Positions 1 through 11,152 of a DNA stretch of 64,000 nucleotides are shown here, piece by piece. A model generated the notes under the pieces. The model made no database searches and was not told where the DNA came from. It was given only the letters and a program-made list of their open reading frames with translations. This DNA comes from Neocallimastix lanati (nom. inval.) (taxonomy: Eukaryota; Neocallimastigomycota; Neocallimastigomycetes; Neocallimastigales; Neocallimastigaceae). The DNA lies in assembly GCA_016946835.1 (NCBI GenBank), contig JACVTC010000003.1:2743501-2807500 (forward strand), written 5' to 3'. Every line of letters begins with the position of its first letter. Positions within the stretch are counted from its first letter, which is position 1. The translations under genes and the position numbers were made by a program.

Positions 1-1056
1 AAATCCTTCCATGATGCGCCTACTAGCGGCCACCAAGGGATAGAAAGGACCTTTGAAAAACTTAAAAGGTTCTACTGGTGGCCAAACATGAAGAAAGATG
101 TTTCTAACTATGTTCTTTCGTGCAATGTCTGTTCCCGAAGTAAGATTCGCAGACATAAGCCATATGGTAAGCTAATACCACTTCCCATTCCTACAAAACC
201 CTGGGAAGTAATTGGCGTGGATTTTATAGTCTCTCTGCCTTCTTCGCAAGACTGCACATGCATCATGATTGTTTCTGATCATTTAACAAAAATGGTCCAT
301 TTAGTGCCCTGCTCAGACGTTCCTTCCGCCGACCTAACCGCAAAATTACTGCTCTTCCAAGTCTTTAAACACCATGGTTTTCCAAAAGTTATTGTTTCCG
401 ACCACGGCTCTCAATTCTCCTCCCAATTCTGGACCTCTTTATGTGATGCTATTAGAGCCAAACCAAGATTAGCAACGGCCCATCATCAGCAATCAAATGG
501 TCAAGTGGAACGTGCCAATGCTGTTATTGAACAATATCTTCGTTGTTATTGTTCTTCCGCCCAGAATGAATGGTGCTATTATCTTCCCTTATGTGAAATG
601 TCTTATAATAACTCCATCCATAAATCAATTGGCCAAACTCCTTTTCATGCTAACTATGGTTTCGATCCTAATTGTGTTATTGACTCCCCTCCTGTCTTAC
701 TAAGAGACACAGCTTCTATCCTTACTAGAGACTGGTCGTCACACTTTAATGCCCTCCGGCAACACTTAATAAAAGCCAAAGAAGATTTTAAGAAATATGC
801 TGATAATAAAAAATCTATAGGCCCTGACTTCAAAGTTAATGACTTGGTTATGCTTAAAAGATATTATTTTACAAATGAACCGTCCAAAAAGCTATCTTCT
901 CAGTATCTTGGTCCATTTAAAATTATCGAAAAGGGGGAAAGAATGAATTACCGCTTGGAACTTCCAGAAAACTTACATCTTCATCCGGTATTTCATATCT
1001 CACAATTGGAGCCTTATACAGAGCGGAATAAAGAATTGAAAGAGCCATCATCGTAA
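1..1056 (+). CDS. Ty3-type Pol C-terminal part: integrase (partial)
   Basis: The frame is open from base 1, so this is the tail of a longer Gag-Pol. The zinc-binding HHCC part is visible (SGHQG, then CNVCSR). The integrase core follows with its three acidic residues: Asp in GVDFIVSLP, Asp in VSDHGSQFSS and Glu in NGQVERAN. The end is the usual Ty3 tail (YLGPFKIIEK, then HPVFHISQLEPY). There is no frameshift or stop in this part. Integrase joins the cDNA ends to target DNA. It is closely similar to the C-terminal third of the Gag-Pol at 21736-25821; the first in-frame Met (88) is internal and not a real start. Confidence 0.93.
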   Translation, partial: KSFHDAPTSGHQGIERTFEKLKRFYWWPNMKKDVSNYVLSCNVCSRSKIRRHKPYGKLIPLPIPTKPWEVIGVDFIVSLPSSQDCTCIMIVSDHLTKMVHLVPCSDVPSADLTAKLLLFQVFKHHGFPKVIVSDHGSQFSSQFWTSLCDAIRAKPRLATAHHQQSNGQVERANAVIEQYLRCYCSSAQNEWCYYLPLCEMSYNNSIHKSIGQTPFHANYGFDPNCVIDSPPVLLRDTASILTRDWSSHFNALRQHLIKAKEDFKKYADNKKSIGPDFKVNDLVMLKRYYFTNEPSKKLSSQYLGPFKIIEKGERMNYRLELPENLHLHPVFHISQLEPYTERNKELKEPSS

Positions 1057-1065
1057 AAGGAGCAA

Positions 1066-2029
1066 TGTAAGAATCTATAATTATTTTTAAATAAAATAAT
1101 TATATTTTCTTAGTTAAGTTATAATTATAACTTTATTTAATTATATAATATTTATTCATTTAAATATTATTAATAATTTATTAAACTCAATATTAAATAA
1201 TCATTAATTTAATACAACAAATTTATTTAATTAATTATTATTTATACATTTATAAATAATTATAGTTTATTTAATTATATATTTAATTATTAAATTTATT
1301 AGTCTTAGTTTATTTATTTAATTAAATTGTAAACAAATATATTATGTATTCTAATATGTACTTAATAATGTATTCTGTATTTTGTTTATTAATATCATTA
1401 TTATGTTATTTTCCTTATTTGTAAATTTATGATTTTATGGTCGAAATATCTTTTATTATTTTATTCTTTTATTTTCGATCAATTAAATTAGATTAGCTAA
1501 TCGGTCAATTAGGGTTTTTCCCAATCACTTTTTAAAAGTAATTGGTTTTACCTAATTGATACGATGATCGATATGGATAGAATATCGATCAAAAATCTTA
1601 TCTAGGTTTTTCTCTCTAATCTTTTCCTAGATAAGAGATTTGTTAAGATTAGAAAACATTTTTTAATTTAACCTTATTTTTCAAAAAAGTATAAATAAAG
1701 CTCTTGAATTCTCTTTGAGAAATCAAGAGTTATTATTATAACAATTATAATATAGTAATAACATTAATAAATTTTTTATATTCCTATTTTAATAAAGTAA
1801 GTTTTAATAAAAAACAAATTTAAAAAAAAATAAAATAAAATAATCTTTTCTCTTTGACTATTTTGTGTTATTAGTTTATTATAATTAGTTATAATAAACT
1901 CTCTCTTATAGAAGATAAGTATATTTATCTTTTTTTTGTTTTCTCAATTTAATAATAATTATTATTTAGTTATTATTAAGTTGTAGTTAATAATTTAATT
2001 CTAATTAATTTTATAATTAAATTATTACA
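1066..2029 (+). repeat. 3' LTR of element 1 (964 bp)
   Basis: It starts TGTAAGAA and ends AAATTATTACA, matching the ends of the 950-bp LTRs of the minus-strand element at 20777-27692. It holds a TATA box (TATAAATA, 1690-1697) and immediately downstream an inverted repeat at about 1701-1729 (CTCTTGAATTCT / AGAAATCAAGAG, one mismatch), the same promoter-hairpin layout as in its relative. It is clearly diverged in sequence from that LTR, so the two insertions are not copies of one recent parent. Confidence 0.88.
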
Positions 2030-3076
2030 CTCTTGGTAAAGAATGAATTAATAACCTTTATTTTATTATTAATAATTCTTTACTAAATTGTACTTTCCTA
2101 TATTCTTCATAACCTAAACCTCATTGTAAATTTAATTTATTTTGATATAAATTAATTTTAACTTGTAAATAATGTAAATAAATTTTAATTAATTACTTTA
2201 TTGTTATATTATTAAATATATGTATATATTAAAATACAATTATAAATATTAAAATTATACTTTTAAGATACTAAATTATTAAAACTATTAATTAAATATT
2301 ATTATAAAAATTATTATAAAATTATTAAAATTATTAATTAAATATTATTCTAAAAATTATTATAAATTATTAATATTATAAAATTATTAAAATTATTAAA
2401 TATTATTATAAAAATTTATATATTATAACTATTAAATATTATTATAAAATTATTAAGATTATTAATTAAATTTATTATTAAAAATTATTATTAAAAATTT
2501 TTACTTATTATAAAAATTACTATTTAAATATTATCAAATTTATTAATTAAATATTATAAAAATTTTATTTTATTTTGAAAATAATTACAAGTATTATTTA
2601 AAATAATTAAAGATTATTAAATTTATTATATTAATCTTTAAAAACAATTTATTTAACTTAAAAATATCAAAGAAAATAGTAAAAACTATTTTCTATATAT
2701 TTATTTTATAATTATTTTTAATTAAATTATATTTGAATATTATATTATTATATTTATAAAAATTAAAACAAAAATGAATTATTGATATAAAATTAATTCA
2801 ATAATTCTATAAAATTACTTAAATTATAAACAATTAATTATACTTTAAATTTATAAAAAAATATAAATATTGTAACAATTTCTTAAAAATTAAATGGGTG
2901 TACTTTAAATAAAAAAAAAAAAAAAAAAACTTTTATATTAATAAAAAAAAAATAAAAAAATTTTTAATAAAGAATTAATTTTTTATTTAAAATCAAAGCA
3001 GGGTAATACCCGTCCCCCCCTGCTTGATTTTAAATATCTAAGTGTCAACCCCGAGTCTACCACTCTACGATTCGTT
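2030..3076. other. AT-rich spacer with decayed start of an X-family LTR
   Basis: 2030-2980 is almost pure A/T with ATTATTAAA-like simple sequence and poly-A runs; I see no gene. The right end (about 2988-3079) is read on the minus strand as the start of an X-family LTR: TGTAACGAATCGTAGA at 3079 downward, the same start as the LTR at 35611. The insertion of element 2 at 3082 cut this LTR from its interior, which resumes at 9993. No X-type LTR end (CCGTTACA) was found further left, so the LTR is truncated or decayed. Confidence 0.6.
2988..3033. repeat. GC-richer perfect-like hairpin
   Basis: Arms TAAAATCAAAGCAGGG (2988-3003) and CCCTGCTTGATTTTAA (3018-3033) pair with one bulged A around a 14-base loop of TAATACCCGTCCCC. 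It lies inside the decayed X-family LTR start and stands out from A/T-only surroundings. Function unknown. Confidence 0.6.
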
Positions 3077-3081
3077 ACATG

Positions 3082-4082
3082 TGTAAAATATTTAATAATT
3101 TGAATACGTATTTAAATGTAATGTAATGTAAATTATTGTGGATAAAAATGTTTTCCAAATTTTTAATATAAATTTAAATGTATTCCAAATTATTAATTTA
3201 AATAATTTTCTCAAAAATTTATGACTAAATTATTTGGAGAATTTACGTAACAATTACTCAGTTGAATCACGAAACTTCATAAATTAAAAAATAATTAGTC
3301 ATTAATTAGTTAAATTAAAATAATTAAAGGAATATTGCCTTTTCCGTTTGTTTACAAAAACTTGCCGTTTTGTTTACTTGTCTTTTAAATTATAGAAATT
3401 CTAAAAATAAAAATAGCAAGTTGTGGTTTAGTAAATTGGTTTTCACAACTTGGCAAAATTTAAATTAAATATATGGATAGAATATATTTAATCATATAAT
3501 TAATGAATTAAACTCTAAATTTTCTTCATAGAAAATTTTAGAAAAATTAGATAGTTTTAAATAGGATTTATATTAAAATAATTCATAACATTTCATGTAA
3601 TTTATTAAATAATGTAATTGATAATATAAAATAATATGTTCATGTAATTTATTAAAATTTATTTTGATTTAAAACTTTATTTTGAAAAAGTATAAAAAGA
3701 GTTAATTTTTCAACTATTGAACGATAGTTGGAAAATCGTATAGAATAGGAAAATCGTATAGAATAGGAAAATCGTATAGAATAGGAAATTTTAAATTTTA
3801 TTATTAGTTTCGTAACTATTATTAGAATAGTTACTTTCTTATAAAACAATTATATTATAGTTTGTAAAACCTTAACTGCTAGTGGGAACTCCGGAAAGGA
3901 CCCTGCGTTACCCAGTTAAGTGGTTGTTGAAAATTAGTTAATAAATAAAATAAATAAATAAAAGAAATTAAAAAAGAAAATAATTAATTAAATAATAGAG
4001 GTTTAAGATATAGTGTTATTAGTGTAGTAAAGTTAGTTTAGAATAGCCACAAACCTAGACTTGATAAGTACTTTATTTTACA
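3082..4082 (+). repeat. 5' LTR of element 2
   Basis: It starts TGTAAAATA and ends TTTTACA. It contains three tandem 18-bp units (GAATAGGAAAATCGTATA) at about 3732-3787; the minus-strand 65-codon ORF there is only this repeat read through. The promoter region (TATA box 3691) is described separately. Confidence 0.95.
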
Positions 4083-4093
4083 ATTTTCCAACT
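3691..4093 (+). promoter_or_regulatory. Element 2 TATA box, hairpin and self-primer/PBS pair
   Basis: The TATA box TATAAAAA (3691) is followed by an inverted repeat TTTTTCAACTAT / ATAGTTGGAAAA (about 3706-3735). About 35 bases after the TATA start, where the RNA should begin, lies AGTTGGAAAAT (3726-3736). The first 11 bases after the LTR, ATTTTCCAACT (4083-4093), are its exact reverse complement. This is the arrangement of the self-primed fission-yeast element Tf1, in which the 5' end of the RNA folds back on the primer site; no tRNA-type TGG site adjoins the LTR. Confidence 0.75.
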
Positions 4094-4159
4094 CTTTAGA
4101 ATAGAAGTTTACCTTTGTGGCATTGTTAAGAAATAAGGAATAGTTAATAATTTTAGTTT

Positions 4160-4219
<60 letters not shown>

Positions 4220-4318
4220 GTTTAAAATTAGTAATAGTAAATAAAGGTGGATTTAATAATTAGTTATAGTATACTATATAGTTTATTGTTTAGTAATAAA
4301 AATAGGTTTATAAATAGA
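4083..4318 (+). other. Element 2 leader with long poly-A tract
   Basis: It runs from the primer site to the first good ATG (4319). It carries an uninterrupted A run of roughly 45 bases (about 4168-4214). An upstream GTG-initiated reading frame from 4247 is open, but ATG 4319 gives a normal Gag start, so I take 4319. Confidence 0.7.
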
Positions 4319-7300
4319 ATGGAGTATTTGAGAATCAACAACCAAGACCCAGGAGCTAGGAGAGACTTTGACGCAGTCTCTGAAGCCAGCTCCATGGAAG
4401 TAGAAAATGAGGCTGGTAATCACGTCAATACCAGGGCACGCCTCATTCCAAAACCTAAGGTATTTTCAGGAAAAAGGAACGAACTGTCAGCGTTTTTAGG
4501 CCAAATTTCAAGATATTTCAAATATAACTTAGAAGGTGAAGCAATTGAAGATGACGAATTCAAGATAGATGTAGTGAGCAGCTACTTAGATGGAACCGCT
4601 GCAGAATGGTATGCTGACTTGTGTAAAGAAGAAAGCCCCTTGCTCCAAAGTTATGATCTCTTCATAAATGCATTAAAAGAAAGATATAAAACCTGTGCCA
4701 GTACCGATGTAGCCAACAGTAGGATTACGAAGATAAAAAGCCACCATTATTGTTCTCTCGCCGAATACTGTGATCAGTTCGAAAAGGTAGCCAGAGACTC
4801 CTCCTTTAATGATGAAGCCAAGATTCACTTTTTTATTGATGGATTGCCAGCAAGAGCAAAAGAAAGAACAAGATTGATCTATCCCAGGATCAGGAAACTC
4901 AACGAACTAATTAATGTGGTATCTGCCAACGCTGAAGAAGACCGTCGTGTTTTTGGAAATGACCCCATGGATGTAGACCAGAGAAGAATTAGACCTTTTA
5001 GCAGAAGTTTAGGAACAAGCCGCTACAGGACTAATTACCAAGATACCGAAAGAAATTATGGAATGCCGCCAGCAAATAAATTGTCAAGAATTAAGAAATG
5101 TTTTATATGCAACAGTACTAATCATTTGAAGTCTAACTGTCCTAAACAAAAGGAGAAAATTCGGAGAAGAGAAAAGGTATTACAGATAACTGTTAGTAAA
5201 AAGAGTTTATCTCACACCTACAATGTAGCTATCAAGTTCAGAGATGGATTAATCCTAAAGGCAATTTTAGATACCGGATCTGACCTTAACTTAATTGATA
5301 GAAAAGTTGTCGACAGGTATGGTATTCCAATGCAACGTCTTCGTTATGAAAAGAATGTTTTAGGTATTAACGGAAATGGAATTATCCGCTATGAAACCAT
5401 TCCTTTAACTATGGTTATGGGTCAGCATTCTGAAACTATTAATTTTTACATTTATGATTTACCTGAAGGAATACCCATTATCCTTGGAAATCCATGGTTA
5501 AAGAAACACTGCCCAACAATTGAATTTGACCACGGAAATATTAGATTCAGTTCTCAGTATTGTAAAAGAAACTGCTGTGCTACCGCCGAAGAAATTGCCA
5601 GAAGAGTTGAAGAAAAAAGAAGAAAAGAAGAAGAAGAACGCAGGAATAAAATCCAATTAGCAAAAGAAATTATTAATTATAAGGTTGAAAATAATAAAGA
5701 TAATTGTATTAGATTAGATAATGATGATTTTAAAAGTAGTTTAGAGATGGAAAAAAATAAAGCATATATTCGTAAAGTATGTAGTAAAAAGGCTGTTATG
5801 AAAAAAGCCTTAGTTAAGAAAAATAAGAGTTTAAAAAGAAAAAAATTAAATAAAGATAAAATTGAAAATTATGTATTTTATTGTGTTTCAAAAACTGAAA
5901 GTAAAGATAAAGTTTTACGTGTTATTAGAGAAAAATGTGAAAATGTAAAAAGGAATACTAGTATTGATCGAGAAAAACAAGATAGAAATAAAATTAATAT
6001 AAAAGATGAAGTTAAAGAAGAGATTCCAGAACAATATAAGGAATATAAAAGTGTATTTGATGAAAGAGAATGCGATAAATTACCTCCTCACCGGTTGTAT
6101 GACTGTAAAATTAGATTAAAGGATGATGTTGACTTATTTTATGGTCCTTTATATCCATTAACGGAGGAAGAACGTGAAGCTTTAAAAGAATATATCAAAG
6201 AAAATTTAGAAAAAGGCTTCATTAGACCTTCAACATCTCCTGCTGGTGCTCCAATTTTATTCGTTAGAAAAAAGGATGGAAGTTTAAGACTTTGTGTCGA
6301 TTATTGAAGACTTAATGAAAATACTATAAGGGACTCCTATCCACTCCCTTTAATCACCGAGCTTTTTGACAGATTGAGAGAAGCTAAGTATTTTACTAAG
6401 TTAGATTTAAAATCAGCATATATAATCTAGTAAGAATTCGTAATGGAGATGAGTATAAAACCGCTTTCAGAACAAGATACGGTCATTATGAATACCGAGT
6501 AATGCCCTTTGGATTAAAGAATGCACCTGCTACTTTCCAACACTTTATTAATGATGTATTAGGGGAATACTTAGATGAATTCGCTTTCGCTTATATTGAT
6601 GATATACTTATATACTCAAACACCCTAGAAGAACATCGCGTGCATGTGAAGAAGATTCTTAAACGTTTGCAAGAAAGTGGACTTTATGCAAAATTAAGTA
6701 AGTGTGAATTTGAAGTCCAGAAAACAACATTCTTGGGGCACGTAATATCCAATCAAGGAATTTCCATGGATCCGGATAAAGTTAAGTCTATCTTAGAATG
6801 GCCAATACCAACTACAGTCAAAGAAGTACAATCATTTATAGGTTTATGCAACTACTATCGAAGATTCATCCCAAACTTTGCTAAAATTGCTAAGCCGTTA
6901 CACAACTTAACAAGAAAAGATATTAAATATGAATGGACTGAAGAATGCTCCGTTGCATTCGAAACTTTGAAGAAACTCTTTACCATAAAACCTATTCTTG
7001 CCCATGCAGATCCAGAATTACCGTTTATAGTAGAGACAGATGCAAGTAATTTTGCAATTGGTGCCGTATTATCTCAAAGAAATAAGGATACAAATGAGTT
7101 ACATCCAATCTGTTATTATTCTAGAGGTTTGTCCAAATCTGAAAGAAACTACCCTATTTATGACAAGGAACTTTTAGCTGTTAAGTGTGCGTTACAAGAA
7201 TGGAGACATTACTTAGAAGGGGCTAAGCATCAATTTACAATTTATACCGATCATAAAAATTTAACTTTTCCACGTAAACCTGAGTTGTTATCTCAACGTC

Positions 7301-8958
7301 AAATAAGATGGAACTTATTCTTATCTCGATTTGATTACAAAATACAATATAGACCAGGAAAAGAAGGTGGAAAACCAGATGCTTTTTCGAGAAGACCAGA
7401 TTATGAAAATCAAGAAATAGATGATGAAAAAGAAACTTCAGCTTGTCTTACAATACAAGAAGCTACAGAAGATTTATGTTTAGTTGCAATTCAAGGGAAC
7501 TTAAAAGATGAATTGATAAAAGAAATTAAAGATGATGAAGTCATACAAGAATTAATCAAGATCAAAAAAGGAGAATCTACTTCTAATAATAAATATAAAA
7601 ATAAAATGAAAGACTTTACTATTGACGAAGAAGGTTTATTATTATATAAGGGTTTAATTTTCGTTCCAAAGAAGATGAGAAATATTATCATTGCTATTCA
7701 TCATGATAATCCAGTTCAAGGTCATTTTGGTATTCTCAAAACCAAAGAAATTATAAGTAGAAATTTTGTTTGGTTTAAGATGACTTCCGATATTGTTAAG
7801 TATATCGCATCATGCAAAACATGTGCTCAAGTAAAAGATGATCGCCACCGTCCTTATGGATTACTTCAACCTCTTCCTACTCCAAAAAGACCATGGTCCT
7901 CAGTCTCAATGGATTTTATAACTGATTTACCTAAGTCAAGAGACAAAACAGTTATAATGGTCGTAGTTGATAGATTAACAAAGATGGCTCACTTTATTCC
8001 ATTTAGGAGTATACCTACTACTCAAATCGCTGCTGATGTATTTTTTAGAGAAGTTTTTCGTTTACACGGATTACCAGAAGATATTACTTCCGATAGAGGA
8101 TCTCAATTCACCTCCGAATTCTGGCAAAGACTTTGTAGTTTATTAGATATTCGTCAAAATTTGTCAACAGCACATCACCCTCAAACAGATGGTCAAACTG
8201 AACGAGTTAATGGTATATTAGAACAATTTTTAAGGTGCTATATTAACAAAAGAAAAAATAACTGGATGGACATTCTTCCTTATGCTGAATTCGCATATAA
8301 TAACACATTACAACAATCGACTAATCAGACACCATTCTTCTCAAATTATGGTTTTAATCCAAAATTCAATCCAGTTATACCTGCTGATAGCAGAAGAACA
8401 AGTACCATTGACCATGTTGAACAAATAAGGAAAAACATGCAATTCCTCAAGAAAAATTTAGAAAAAGCTAAGGAAAGATATAAGAGATATGCAGATCACT
8501 TAAGAATTGTAGGACCAAAATTAAAAGTAGGTGATAAAGTTTGGTTAAAGCGTCCAGACTTACTTCCAAAAGGTCCTTCTAAATTGACTAACAGAAAACT
8601 TGGTCCTTTTAAAATTATTGAAAAAACAGGCCCTGTTTCTTATAAATTAGAATTGCCTGATACTATTAAGTGTCATAATGTTTTCCATATTTCAAACCTA
8701 GAACCTTACAATGAAAGAGAATTTGATGAATCAAGTGCAAGTACTAATACTCGAATTACTTCGATCGCTACTGATACTGAAGGAAAGGAACCTTTGAAGA
8801 TTGTTGCCGCTAAAGTTGTTAACAATAAACCTCTTTACTTTATGTTATGGAAAGGACTTCCAGCTACTGAATGCACTTGGTTGTCTGAAGAAGAAATCTC
8901 CGATCCTCAATTAGTTCAAGAGTTCAATAGAACTAATAGAGTTCCTTCGAGATTATAA
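4319..8958 (+). pseudogene. Gag-Pol of element 2, interrupted by a stop and a 2-base insertion
   Basis: One frame codes for Gag with a CCHC knuckle (CFICNSTNHLKSNC), protease (ILDTGSDLN) and the start of reverse transcriptase (LRLCVDY). There TGA at 6305-6307 replaces the expected Arg codon of the conserved DYRRLN motif. About 115 bases later, in the AT repeat at 6416-6427, two extra bases shift the frame. From there the frame is intact to 8958: RT catalytic YIDD (FAYIDDILIYS), RNase H (VETDASNF, TDHKNL), integrase HHCC (GHFG to CKTCAQ), and D,D,E core (SMDFITDLP, TSDRGSQF, DGQTERVN). A chromo-like tail follows (YFMLWKGLPATECTW). Both lesions are in RT, so this copy cannot make its own enzyme unless the lesions are sequencing errors. 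Confidence 0.93.
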
Positions 8959-8991
8959 GTCGCTCAGGGGCTCGACTTAAACAGAGGGGCA

Positions 8992-9992
8992 TGTAAAATA
9001 TTTAATAATTTGAATACGTATTTAAATGTAATGTAATGTAAATTATTGTGGATAAAAATGTTTTCCAAATTTTTAATATAAATTTAAATGTATTCCAAAT
9101 TATTAATTTAAATAATTTTCTCAAAAATTTATGACTAAATTATTTGGAGAATTTACGTAACAATTACTCAGTTGAATCACGAAACTTCATAAATTAAAAA
9201 ATAATTAGTCATTAATTAGTTAAATTAAAATAATTAAAGGAATATTGCCTTTTCCGTTTGTTTACAAAAACTTGCCGTTTTGTTTACTTGTCTTTTAAAT
9301 TATAGAAATTCTAAAAATAAAAATAGCAAGTTGTGGTTTAGTAAATTGGTTTTCACAACTTGGCAAAATTTAAATTAAATATATGGATAGAATATATTTA
9401 ATCATATAATTAATGAATTAAACTCTAAATTTTCTTCATAGAAAATTTTAGAAAAATTAGATAGTTTTAAATAGGATTTATATTAAAATAATTCATAACA
9501 TTTCATGTAATTTATTAAATAATGTAATTGATAATATAAAATAATATGTTCATGTAATTTATTAAAATTTATTTTGATTTAAAACTTTATTTTGAAAAAG
9601 TATAAAAAGAGTTAATTTTTCAACTATTGAACGATAGTTGGAAAATCGTATAGAATAGGAAAATCGTATAGAATAGGAAAATCGTATAGAATAGGAAATT
9701 TTAAATTTTATTATTAGTTTCGTAACTATTATTAGAATAGTTACTTTCTTATAAAACAATTATATTATAGTTTGTAAAACCTTAACTGCTAGTGGGAACT
9801 CCGGAAAGGACCCTGCGTTACCCAGTTAAGTGGTTGTTGAAAATTAGTTAATAAATAAAATAAATAAATAAAAGAAATTAAAAAAGAAAATAATTAATTA
9901 AATAATAGAGGTTTAAGATATAGTGTTATTAGTGTAGTAAAGTTAGTTTAGAATAGCCACAAACCTAGACTTGATAAGTACTTTATTTTACA
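8992..9992 (+). repeat. 3' LTR of element 2
   Basis: Same length (1001 bp) as the 5' copy, with no difference noticed on reading, including the three 18-bp tandem units. It is followed by target duplication ACATG at 9993-9997. Confidence 0.95.
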
Positions 9993-10301
9993 ACATGGTC
10001 CTCCTCTAGGATTCGGATACCAGACGAATCTCAAAGCTAGGCTAAACTATACTAAGAAAATTTTATTTAATTATTTTAATATATAAATTATTTTAATAGT
10101 TATTTGGTGTAAAATTTCAATACATGATAAACATAAAAATACATTATTAATAATAAGGTTACATGAATTTAAATAATATTTATATTAATAAGTAAAAATA
10201 ATAAAGATTATTGATATTGATATTAATAGAAATAAATTTGATATTAATAAATATAAATTTTTGTATAATTAATATTATAGATTCATTATCTAAATATAAG
10301 T
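9993..10301 (-). other. 3' untranslated end and polypurine tract of X-family mini-element
   Basis: On the minus strand, downstream of the chromodomain stop, lies AT-rich DNA ending in the purine tract CTAGAGGAGGACCA (9996-10009). This directly abuts an LTR start, TGT (9995-9993), whose continuation AACGAATC is at 3076 downward beyond element 2. The related purine tract AAAGAGGACCA precedes a TGTAACGAATC LTR start on the plus strand at 50562, which supports the reading. Confidence 0.65.
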
Positions 10302-10730
10302 TTATTTGTTTGATTTATTAAATTTTTTGAGTATTTCTGGACAGTTGAGGTTTTCTTCCGGTTCCCAAGATGCTTCAGATAAAGGATATCCTTTCCACTT
10401 AATAAGATATTGAATCTTTCCATAATGTTTTCTTTTATCAAGTATTTCTTCTACATCATATTCTTCTTCATCATTAACTATAATTGGAGGTGGAGGTTCC
10501 TTGATTTCCTTGATTTCTTGAGTTGGTAGATTTCCTTGATTTCCTTGATTTCTTGAGTTGGTAGATTTCCTTGATTTCCTTGATTTCTTGAGTTGGTAGA
10601 TTTCCTTGATTTCCTTGATTTCTTGAGTTGGTAGATTTCCTTAATTTCCTTGATTTCTTGAGTTGGTAGATTTCCTTTGGCTAGTCCTTAGTGCAGGGGT
10701 ACTGGGCTTCTTTTCTTTGGGTGCTTTTAT
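10302..10730 (-). pseudogene. Chromodomain-only reading frame of X-family mini-element
   Basis: Minus-strand translation ending at 10302 gives a textbook chromodomain: [47 protein letters not shown]. Chromodomains of this kind are the C-terminal targeting module of chromovirus integrases. Upstream the frame runs through five 35-bp repeats. It is open to 10640, where one TAA (10641-10643; the other repeats have CAA) interrupts it, and then open again to the LTR end (IKAPKEKKPSTPALRTSQRK). There is no gag, protease, RT or integrase core between the primer site and the chromodomain. So this is a non-autonomous derivative or an internal deletion product. No ATG start is obvious. Confidence 0.7.
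10497..10671 (-). repeat. Five tandem 35-bp repeats
   Basis: Five units (TTCCTTGATTTCCTTGATTT followed by CTTGAGTTGGTAGAT, plus-strand reading) abut without gaps; the last has one base change (CTTAATT). As 35 is not a multiple of 3, successive units are read in different frames, giving [11 protein letters not shown]-, [11 protein letters not shown]- and [12 protein letters not shown]-like peptides in turn. A related, less regular array lies at 34112-34281. Confidence 0.9.
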
Positions 10731-10937
10731 TGTAACGGTTTACACCCAATAGGTCTACACTAATAAGTAATTCGTTTTCTTAAAAAATTTGTTTTATTAA
10801 TATTTTTATTAAAATATAAAATTTATTATTATTTTTTATTATTAATTAGTTATTGTAATATTTCGAATTACTTTTAACTAGTTAATAAAAGCACAAAGAA
10901 AAATTATTTTTTATTGAGAAATTCACGCTTATTTATA
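10721..10937 (-). promoter_or_regulatory. X-family TATA box and self-primer/PBS pair
   Basis: On the minus strand the LTR ends at 10731 and the next ten bases, ATAAAAGCAC (10730-10721), are the exact reverse complement of GTGCTTTTAT inside the LTR (10894-10885), about 44 bases downstream of the TATA start (10937). The sister LTR has the same pair (PBS 34336-34327, self-primer 34501-34492). This fits Tf1-type self-priming but the match is only ten A/T-biased bases. Confidence 0.5.
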
Positions 10938-11152
10938 CTTTTTCGGAAAAACAGTTTCGGAAAAAGTTAAGATTAACGAAAGTTCGAAAAATTAAGTTTT
11001 CTTTCTAGAAAATGAATCTTAGATAAAAAATGATAAAAAATATTAATAAAATAGATTTTTCTAGTTTTATCGGTTCAATTGTTTTACCGATAAACACTAG
11101 TAATTTCTTTAATATTCTAGTTATAATAAATAAAAAGTTATTAAAATTTGGA

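Larger units (their letters stand above)
1..2029 (+). mobile_element. Element 1: 3' end of a Ty3-type LTR retrotransposon (cut by window start)
   Basis: The interior end (integrase, then the purine-rich tract AAAAGGAGCAA at 1055-1065) is followed directly by an LTR starting TGTAAGAA. The same order (stop codon, same purine tract, LTR starting TGTAAGAA) occurs in the minus-strand element at 20777-27692, and the proteins are near-identical over long stretches, so both belong to one family. The 5' LTR and gag lie outside the window. The five bases after the LTR, CTCTT at 2030-2034, are the expected 3' target duplication; its partner is not visible. Confidence 0.9.
3082..9992 (+). mobile_element. 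Element 2: full-length Ty3-type retrotransposon with broken Gag-Pol
   Basis: Two 1001-bp LTRs that look identical by eye (3082-4082 and 8992-9992) bound a 4.9-kb interior. The 5-bp target duplication ACATG is present on both sides (3077-3081 and 9993-9997). The purine tract AGAGGGGCA precedes the 3' LTR. It sits at the exact start (TGT) of a minus-strand X-family LTR. Identical LTRs indicate a recent insertion, yet the ORF is disrupted (see the gag-pol entry), so it was either damaged on copying, mobilised in trans, or carries assembly errors. Confidence 0.95.

Noticed and set aside
3652-3849. 65-codon minus ORF, repeated at 9562-9759
   Set aside because: Lies within the LTRs of element 2 and is only the three 18-bp tandem units read through.
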